In this document: positions 23,376-30,927 of the stretch, piece by piece
Layout: every line of letters starts with the position of its first letter
How positions within the stretch are numbered: the stretch's first letter is position 1
The notes under the pieces: generated by a model
Database searches by the model: none
The model's input: only the letters and a program-made list of their open reading frames with translations
What the model was told of the DNA's origin: nothing
Program-made: the position numbers and the translations under genes
From: Didymodactylos carnosus
Lineage: Eukaryota; Rotifera; Eurotatoria; Philodinida; Philodinidae
Assembly: GCA_905250885.1 (NCBI GenBank)
Contig: CAJNOQ010001501.1
Span: 1-30,927, forward strand
Direction: 5' to 3'
Length of the DNA: 30,927 nucleotides

Positions 23376-24178
23376 TTACATGTATACGTATAAAGACCAA
23401 TTCTTCTTGTTGATAGACTCCATGCATTTTGATAAACATAACTTTTATCTTTTTTATTTGGATCATCAAATGCAATTTCAAATACTTTTGAAAAATTCTG
23501 GCCGAGATGATGTAATATATTGCTGTACGTTCAATCGCAATCTTTGACAAATTCATTATCGAGACGTTATTTGAATTAACGTAATTAACAAAATCAGTTT
23601 GCCTTTCTTTCAGTTGTTTCAGTATTGAAAAAAAATGAGAAAAATACTTGGGATCAGTAGTAGTTACTATGAAATTTCGACTGATATACAATCGGTTTTC
23701 TATATCGTGATAAAAAACACATGTTGCTTCTTTTCTATTTAATAAAAAAGCTAATAAATTAAAAATATTTAACATTTTTTTTGTTCTGTTCATTTTCGTT
23801 CATTTGTTTGTTCTGATTCATTCACACAAAATGGTAAATCTAAATCGTTCTTTTCTTGATCTTTTTTTAATAATAGCACTCCATTAAAAAATTCTGGATT
23901 TTTGGAATTTTGATCTCCAGATTCTGATTTTTTGTCATTTTGTTGTGTTGATGCTTTCGTTTTGGCTTTCTTTCTTTAGAGGAACAGCACCAACACCACC
24001 AAGTTGTATGCCAGTTAGTATCTTGTATTGTGCTTTTAAATTCAGTAATACTTTAACACCTTGATCAATTTTGTCCTTCGAAAGAAAAATGACTTTCAGA
24101 GAATTAATCACTTTCCAAAGGAATACAAATACTCACTTTACCAACGTTGTTAGTCTTTAATGTTCTTACAGTTGTGCC
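23376..24178 (-). pseudogene. EPRS: Broken glutamyl-prolyl-tRNA synthetase fragment (WHEP plus ProRS core)
   Basis: Two exon-like blocks (24137-24178 and 24075 downward), separated by a 61-nt GT-AG intron, code a WHEP domain: G-T-T-V-R-T-L-K-x(5)-G-K then D-K-I-D-Q-G-V-K-V-L-L-N-L-K-A-Q-Y-K-x-x-T-G. Such helical hairpins lie between the GluRS and ProRS halves of EPRS and bind tRNA. About 460 nt further on, in a different frame, 23376-23515 reads [18 protein letters not shown] and then [13 protein letters not shown], a clear match to the class II ProRS core. Nearly the whole first half of the ProRS catalytic domain is missing between them. A tandem AAAG unit (about 23966-23979) shifts the frame right after the WHEP; removing it conceptually would open a Lys-rich linker. 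So this is a decayed, internally deleted copy. The WHEP could come from another tRNA synthetase, but order and strand fit EPRS. Confidence 0.72.
23560..23793 (-). pseudogene. Unidentified open frame lodged inside the EPRS relic
   Basis: About 78 codons from an M-N-R-T-K-K start run open in a frame different from both EPRS blocks: L-L-A-F-L-L-N-R-K-E-A-T-C-V-F-Y, then R-L-Y-I-S-R-N and a charged helix-like stretch (L-K-Q-L-K-E-R-Q). It does not resemble any part of EPRS that I know. The frame then runs into the ProRS relic out of frame and ends at 23287. The look of the first 30 residues (hydrophobic helix, then two short strands) faintly recalls the start of some nucleic-acid deaminase domains, but no His/Cys zinc motif is present, so I do not name it. 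Confidence 0.3.
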
Positions 24179-24265
24179 CTGTTAATGTTTGAATTAACCA
24201 TCTGTGTTTTCTGTTACATACAATATGTTTTGGTTTTTCCTTCATACAGGCACGTTTCAACTTAT

Positions 24266-24385
24266 TCAAACAGCGACGAGAAAAAATTCACACTGTTTGT
24301 GGTTATTTTCATTAATAAATACTTTAAGTGAATATTGTCCAGGATTGTACCTTGCAAAATCTAAACGACAAGAAAATCCAAGAGT
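24266..24385 (-). pseudogene. C-terminal tail relic of an unidentified protein
   Basis: 39 codons followed by TGA. The frame has natural composition (F-S-C-R-L-D-F-A, Y-N-P-G-Q-Y-S-L-K-V-F-I-N, C-E-F-F-L-V-A-V at the end) and alternates like beta strands, as in an Ig-like or adhesion-type sandwich with two cysteines. A stop precedes it directly and no usable splice acceptor is next to it, so it is cut at its 5' side. The parent is not recognised. Confidence 0.35.
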
Positions 24386-24578
24386 TTAATACACAAGATG
24401 TACAATATACATTCTTAAAATAAATTTTCACTATTAACAGAGAATTCTGCCAGTATGACTCGCAAATTTGAGTATCACATATATTTTTGGTACAAAAATA
24501 GAAAAAATTAACAACAGAACTATCATGACTTAAAACATAAAAGTAAATACAACAAGAGTATGAATTAACTTGTTAACA

Positions 24579-27500
24579 TTATATTTCAACAGCAGTTTTT
24601 TCTTGTTTCGACTCTATTGATATGTCTTCTTGTGATTCTTCTAAACTTCCATTTGTATGTTCTAGAACGTCACCAATGGTTAATGCTTGTCCTAGAGAAA
24701 AAAAGACGGCGTATGATTAATTTCTGAAGCTGTGTATGTGTGTGTATACCTGGTGGAATTCCATATGAGGCTTGTAAACCCAACGGATTACTCGGCGTCT
24801 TACAATCCATAAGTGGTTCTTTTCTTAAACATTGATCAATATCAACCGAACTGAAGAATGCAACAGACTTAAAAAAACAGAAGAAGATAAACTCTTATCT
24901 TTTAAAACTCGAGTAACCATAGTATAATCAGTGTACGTACAGCTGGTAAATCATTCATATTCAATTTATAAGCAAACATAGCACGTGTAAATAAATTCGC
25001 TATTTGAAGTGCTAAACATGCTCGATATCTGAAAAGAGAAAATAAATGACACATTTTGACAAATAAGATAGAATTTCTACTCTCATTGAGTTTACCTATC
25101 ATCCACATGACATAAGTATCGTACTTCATCATGTATACTCAATGTAAACCGACAACGTATTTTATACTTGTCGGTTAACCATTTCATACAGACAAGCATC
25201 AAATGTAAATAATCAACCGCTGAACTTTGTACAACCCAATTGATTCTACTTGTCATATACTAGAATAAAGCGCATACAGATCGGCTATATATTGATGGTC
25301 CAGCATTCACCTACTTCCTCTGATACGGTGCGTGGTTCCAAAGCTCTACTGATTTGACATCCTAACACGGGAGTAACTGGTTTTTCTAATTTTGCTATTT
25401 GTTCAAGCTTGTTGAACATTTCTGATTCTGATCCATTTTCCCATAAACCAGTGGTCTGATCTCTAGAATAGAGTAAGTCCATCTGAAGCATACCATTATT
25501 ATAACGACATTGGACGCTAACAACAAGATCTATCTCATCCTGCACAGTTTGCCACGGCGAGTAAAAAATTATCCGACGGCTTTGAGATTTTTTCTCATGA
25601 GTCAACCAACAAAACTTACGAGGGAACCTCCCCAGGTTACAAATTGCTTTCGGGCTAAAACCTAGTGGATTATAGGTTATCGACTATGCTAATTCCGAAT
25701 ATAACAATCATTTTGGCTGATAGGTCTTCAGAGACCGAATTTCTGGAAAAACAGTTTTTCAAAACTCCTAAAAAAGAACCAAAACTTTTGTTAACGAGGC
25801 AGGATTGTAGCCCGCAGATTTCTGATTAAAATGAGACCCCTCCCAGCTCTACACGGCCTTTCTTTACAAAGTAGTAGAATTTACGAGAAAAGCCCTAAAT
25901 TAATTTCTTCTTATTTCTGTAGCTTTGAGCTGACAATGAATATTTAGGGCTTTTCTTGCAAACTCCATAACTTTGCAAAGAAAGATCGTGTAGAGTTCGG
26001 AGGGGTCTCATTTTAATCGGAATCTGCGGGCTACAATCCTGCCTCATTAACAAAGGTTTTGGTTCTTTTTTAGGAGTTTTGAAAAACTGTTTTTCCAGAA
26101 ATCCGGTCTCTGAAGACCTATCGGCCAAAATGATTGTTATATTCGGAATCAGCATAGTCGATAACCTATGATCCACTAGGTTTTAGCCCGAAAGCGACTT
26201 ACAAGCTTGGGAGGTTCCCTCGTTAGTAAAAATTAGGCTACATGTTCAACTTTTGATTCTAATATTACTAGCGCAATTTTAGTTCGTAAGATCATCAAAA
26301 TCGCTTTGTTATTTTTTACGTTTCGACAACTATCGCCATTTGACGCTTGAATAAAATCTTTATGTGATCTCTTTAGAATCAAAACTAGCCAAATTCCCGA
26401 TGCTTCGACTTAGGCTTTTTTACCCAATTCGACAGCCTCCGCAATATGAAATTGGTCTTGTTGAATTTTTTCGAGATATATACCAACAGATTCCATTATT
26501 TTTCGCTAAAACTGAGATTGAATTTAATTACAAATTCATACTTGATTCCTTTGGTATTTTCATACATAATACGAGCCTTTTCTTTTGCATCTTTTGATGA
26601 TAGTGAATGATTAAATTGCATCAATAATTTTTCAGCAAACCTTCTTCCGGCACCATATATACGTCCATAATTGAATACCTACACGGCAATAATTTTAAAT
26701 TAATAATCCGCTAACCGTTAGTAGAACTTATTTTGCTTGCCTTTGCTTGATCACGACTTATTCCAACTAAATTTGCCACTTTACTATGTAAGTCAGTACC
26801 ATCTTTTTTCTTTCCTTGAAGATTCATCCAACCAAATGCTGTTGAACCTAACAGCAAATAACTGGTGAACAATCGAGCAAACTATTGTAACAATAATTAA
26901 CAAACCGTGCATTCCAGCATATTGTGCATCGGCCAATATAGATGCAATCCATAATTCTTGTGAGTCCACATCAGCACCTACAAAACAGTAGCCAGGCGGC
27001 GCTTGAACCATGGCTTTTAGTTCACTACCAATACGATCAGTCTAAAATTATTAACTACTTATTAATTGAAATAGACATTATATTTAAAAATGTTACTGAC
27101 CTGTGCATTACTAGCTGTAAGCCATGTTGGCTCAACTGCACGACGTGTGACTGTTCCTAAACGATCGTATCACAAGAAGTAACATATAGTTCGTTCATAT
27201 TCATAAACCATACCAGCAACCACTACACGTGGTAATATGATGCCAATTTGATTATCGGATTTAGTTAGTTTAGCTACGTGGTCTGGAAGATCATTTTCTT
27301 TAATCCATATAGGCATTTGTGATCTAACAAAAAACATGTCAAAATATATTTTTGTCTCAAAACCAAAGAAAATACATACTTGATTCGTTTTTCATTATTT
27401 TGCCAGTAACTTAACATTTTACTCCATTGTAACAAGACCGCAGCCGCTGTTGATTGATAGGATTGTAATGTTCCATCAGCTATTTTAGAACCAAACGATC

Positions 27501-30385
27501 TCGCTAATGGATTACCAACATTTTTCTCATTTCCATCCTATAAAAATCTATTGACTGATATTATCCTAAGTAGCTCATATACCTACTTTATGTGGTATTT
27601 TGAAAAACCAGCATCCAGGAATGTTAACATCGTCATACGGTCCATTACCTTGATGAGTTGGACAAATTTGTTCTATTAAATTACTTATCTGCATATCGAT
27701 CAGTTTTGATTCTTGAGTCACTTCTTCATTTGTGATCACGGGCACTGTTACTTTACAAATTTCTTCAAATGCTCTATAAATTAAATCACAGTTTTGATTT
27801 CTTCTATAGAAAAGTCAATTATTTTTACTTGTATGGAAACTGGCAGGTTGAAGTACTACTTTGTTCTTTTTCTTCAATAAATTTTTCTTTTTCGATGTTT
27901 GCTTCTTGATTAAACTCATTTTTGCCGGGAACTAAATAACCCCAGCCATGTTTACTATTATAGTGAACGGGATATCCTTGCCAAGTTAACTTCAAAAGTT
28001 TAGGAACAACACGTAATTTTGTTGAAATTGATTGTGGACCTGGTTGCCATACATTTTCATCAATTTCTACATCGTTTTGATTTAGATCAGATACTTTTGG
28101 CATTTTTGCACATAAATCACGATACCAACTAGGGAAAATAAACGTTAACAAGTAGTTTTATTTAAACAGGGATTCAACAATTAAAATTTTGTTATTTTCA
28201 AATCTTCATCTTACGCTGGATAGCCTGGCATATGTGGTTGAATCTTTAGAAGTGTTAAATGAGTATCAAGAATACGTTGAACATTAGCGGATATACGTAT
28301 CTCAGAATCATCACTGTTATTTGTAATCTTCGTCTAAAAGAATTTACAATAGTTTTTACACGGTACTCTTAGTAAAAAAGAACGACAGGACATTTACCGG
28401 CCAGCAATTTTCAGCTCCTTTGAAAATCGATTGTTCATGACCGAGTGATGTTGATATTTGTGCATCAGAATTCGATGACGACTTTGTCTTTTTTTTTGTT
28501 TTTGACTTTGAAAACCGAATGTTTTGCGTACTCCAGTCTAAATCCCATAACCACGGATCCGAACGATATCTTAAATTACGAAAAATCTTAAATAATATCT
28601 AAAGAACGGTAACATATAAAAATGAAACATACGCGTCCTTCATTGCATATTTGCATGTTTCATTTGCTATTTGCATTAGAATATGTTGCATATCAGATTC
28701 AATATTTTCAAATGTTACATCAGCTTCACGTATAAAATGATTCCAGTTTTGATTTATAGGTAAAAACATTGTGCTCATTTCGAGCATTCCACTCAATGTA
28801 ACGGGATGGTCAAATCTAAAAGAAGAAAAAATGTATGAAAAATAAAGAGAATAAACAAACATATATTTATGAAATACACCTTTCGACAAACATTGGATAT
28901 AAAATTTTTATCACTTCACATGTTGCCTTTACATCATTGCCACAATAGGTCATCAACTTCTGAAAATATAATATCAGACGTCATAATTGTATTTTTTATT
29001 CCTAAACTACATACCTGAAAATTCTCTCTCACATCATCGATTGTTCCTTCGATAAATATTTTTTGCATATCTTTATTCAACGGTTTTTCGGGTTTACAAT
29101 AAAGTTTATGTACAGCAACCAAATTATTTAAACCACTTTCGGATTTCCATTGTAAATTCTAATAAAAAAAGAAACAAATATACAAAATGACCTCTTATAA
29201 ATAAAATAAAAATATACCGGTTCCTTCTCTATTTTATTTCGATATTTCATTTGTTTCTCCTTTGACACTTGTAACATAATGTCTAATAATTGTTGCTCTC
29301 TATCAATATCACCATCATGATCATTATCAATAAGTGATGATAATTTTTCGAATGCTTGATATTGTGAACGTTGGGTATGAGTGAAACCAGAACACATGAT
29401 ATGAAGACTCATTGTGTCAAGAAAACGCATAGCCGATCCCTATAACAACTCATACAAGAAACATGTCCTGTATAAGAAGCAAAATGGTTACCATTAATTG
29501 ATATTGTTGTTTAATGAATGTACGATCAAATGCTACATGATGACCGATGACCAGTTTTACTTGATCAATGTTATTTTCTGGTTCTAATGGTATTAAATCG
29601 TCTAATTCAACATCATGTTTAAGACGAAATTCTTCGTTGATTAAACGAGAACTACACCATGAATACCTAAATACAACTTCATTAGTTGAAAGTAAACATT
29701 TACATTATAGCTGAAGGAATTGGCAAATACCATCAATACCAATGTGTTGGTGATAGCGCGACAGCCATAACAGGAAAGTTTCCATAGCAAACTAATGTTT
29801 CAACATCGAATACCATTACATGGGCATCAGGAAAAGTACATTGTTCAGTTTTTCCATCTTCCAGATATCTGAAATACAAAATAAAAAGGACTTTCTACTA
29901 CCCATCATTGCTTTTGTATTTATATATAATCACTTTGTCCATCCTCCAATATACGACCATTGCTTCGGTTGCTGTGGTAGGATTTTTGGAAGTGTTAAAG
30001 TTTTAATTAAATCTTTATACGGTTGACATTGCTTGTCTGCAATATTTCTAAAATGTTCATCTAAATTTTTTCCTTCTAATGATGGTAAATTAAATTCAGT
30101 ATCATCTAATGTTTCATTATTATCATTCCCTAAACCAAATTTTTTCAAATGTTCACGAACATTATCAATACTACGGACAGTCGACATCTCATTATCAATT
30201 GGTTGTTCTTGATTAGGAAATAGTTGATCATACAATTTTTGACTTAACATTTGGATACCCAATGAATTTGTACGAGCGACTTTTGTTGTATTTACAACAT
30301 CCGATGCTGTTGTTGAACAATAACGATTATAGATTCGCCGCATTTGACAAAATGTTAAAGAACCTATTCTACGTCTAAGGAACAT
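24579..30385 (-). CDS. POLG: DNA polymerase gamma catalytic subunit, mitochondrial
   Basis: Family A polymerase that replicates and proofreads mitochondrial DNA. Exon 1 (29934-30385) starts M-F-L-R-R-R-I-G and is Arg-rich with Ser/Thr and no acids over about 25 residues, as in a mitochondrial leader. Exon 2 (29740-29868) has Exo I (V-F-D-V-E-T). Exo II ([10 protein letters not shown]) is near 29.54 kb and Exo III (Y-C-G-N-D-V-K-A-T) near 28.94 kb. The spacer includes W-Q-G-Y-P-V-H-Y-N. Pol A ([10 protein letters not shown]) is near 26.96 kb, Pol B (R-D-Q-A-K then [10 protein letters not shown]) at 26.75-26.65 kb, and Pol C (S-I-H-D-E-V-R) near 25.15 kb. The last exon ends at 24579. About twenty exons; most introns are 50-70 nt. 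Between F-N-Y-G-R and G-S-E-S-E-M-F-N-K the expected ~50-residue link cannot be traced, and a transposon sits in that intron. All catalytic residues seen are intact. Confidence 0.94.
25619..26222. mobile_element. 604-bp foldback (palindromic) MITE inside a POLG intron
   Basis: The left arm 25619-25900 and the right arm 25942-26222 are reverse complements with roughly nine in ten bases equal, separated by a 41-nt loop. Both ends begin CGAGGGAACCTCCC. The element is flanked by TTA on both sides (25616-25618 and 26223-26225), a 3-bp target duplication. TTA or TAA duplications are typical of PIF/Harbinger elements, so that superfamily is possible, though the terminal bases alone do not prove it. 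There is no transposase; an open frame of 93 codons in the arm is a by-product of the repeat. In the pre-mRNA it would fold into a hairpin of about 280 bp. Confidence 0.85.
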
Positions 30386-30620
30386 TTTGTGGTGTAATTA
30401 TCTGTAATAAACGTTTATTCTTCCAAAATATCAATTATTATCTCTCGATTTTGAATTTTGTCATTTTTTTCTGAATAAATAAGATGCACATAATTCAAAG
30501 TTCGAGTGAAAGTTATTTTCGATCATAATAACACCGTTCAATAGAGAATTTCGAGGCGATCACGAATATATGTGTCTCGATTTTTTTCTGACACTTTTTT
30601 CCGGTTGAAAACGCAAATTA

Positions 30621-30887
30621 TTGAAAGATTTTTGGATTCAGCATCTAAAAACTGAATTAGGGAATGGTCTTGAAATATTTTTAAAGCCAAACGTCTATTC
30701 ACAAAATTTTTTGCAGTATGCATGGCTCAAAGACGACACCCAATTTTGCGAATCTATCACAGGTTTCCCTAGTGGTAGTAGAGCCAATATTTTCACGTGG
30801 TTAGATTCGCCAGATGCTCAGCTTAAAAACTATACGAACAATTTTTTAAAATTCCTTTTGGGTGCTGAGAAAAATCATGTTTTCTAA
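30621..30887 (+). CDS. Unrecognised open frame, possibly an exon or gene fragment
   Basis: About 88 codons ending in TAA, with a stop (TGA) just upstream and no in-frame ATG, so it can only be an exon or a relic. Composition is protein-like: three Trp, balanced charges, G-F-P-S-G-S-R-A-N-I-F-T-W in the middle and a basic end. Third positions use more C and G (GAC, ACC, TGC, ATC, GCC, ACG) than POLG next door. The AG before position 30629 could be an acceptor. It lies head-to-head with POLG, whose start codon is about 235 bp away. No family is recognised. Confidence 0.3.
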   Translation: MKDFWIQHLKTELGNGLEIFLKPNVYSQNFLQYAWLKDDTQFCESITGFPSGSRANIFTWLDSPDAQLKNYTNNFLKFLLGAEKNHVF

Positions 30888-30927
30888 ATTAGAGGCGAAA
30901 AAGTCGAATTCTGTCCATGACTGTTCG

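Noticed and set aside
25895..26176. 93-codon open frame inside the foldback element
   Set aside because: It lies in the inverted arm and loop, has no transposase feature and is best explained as chance.
27804..27828. Apparent 25-nt mini-intron in POLG
   Set aside because: Using the next AG downstream gives a normal 55-nt intron with correct phase that joins directly to the conserved A-F-E-E-I-C-K.

Overview
The window looks like nuclear DNA of a small invertebrate animal. It is strongly AT-rich by eye. Conserved proteins are split by many short GT-AG introns, mostly about 45-70 nt, long stretches have no gene, and relics of several transposon types are present. This would suit a rotifer, perhaps a bdelloid, but that is an inference from general features and from one non-animal-type gene. 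I cannot run a database search to prove it.

Layout. Positions 1-870 hold one end of a transposon-like unit. It has inverted arms packed with GTGCAC motifs and a small FLYWCH/MULE-type zinc-finger ORF. Positions 871-8431 have no gene I can support, only simple repeats and one inverted-repeat element near 1.8-2.2 kb. At 8432-9925 (+) three exons build a 178-residue single-pass membrane protein with one immunoglobulin domain. At 11756-12773 (-) lies a two-exon phosphosulfolactate synthase family gene (ComA/HSA32 type), unusual for an animal and a candidate for horizontal acquisition. At 14436-21305 (-) is a complete P4-ATPase lipid flippase of the ATP8A class in about thirty exons. It contains a duplicated pair of small exons whose phases make them strictly mutually exclusive. 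Positions 23376-24385 (-) are a gene graveyard: a broken glutamyl-prolyl-tRNA synthetase piece (WHEP domain plus ProRS core), an unidentified ORF lodged inside it, and the tail of another protein. At 24579-30385 (-) is the mitochondrial DNA polymerase gamma catalytic subunit. It has all three exonuclease motifs and all three polymerase motifs, and a 604-bp near-perfect foldback transposon sits in one of its introns. At 30621-30887 (+) is an unrecognised open frame.

The genes are not an operon and do not obviously work together. The three long genes share the minus strand, each with its own leader. The most informative points are the mutually exclusive flippase exons, the sulfolactate-synthase-like gene with a possible mitochondrial leader, the GTGCAC terminal arrays, and the foldback element beside a stretch where I cannot trace the expected polymerase coding sequence.
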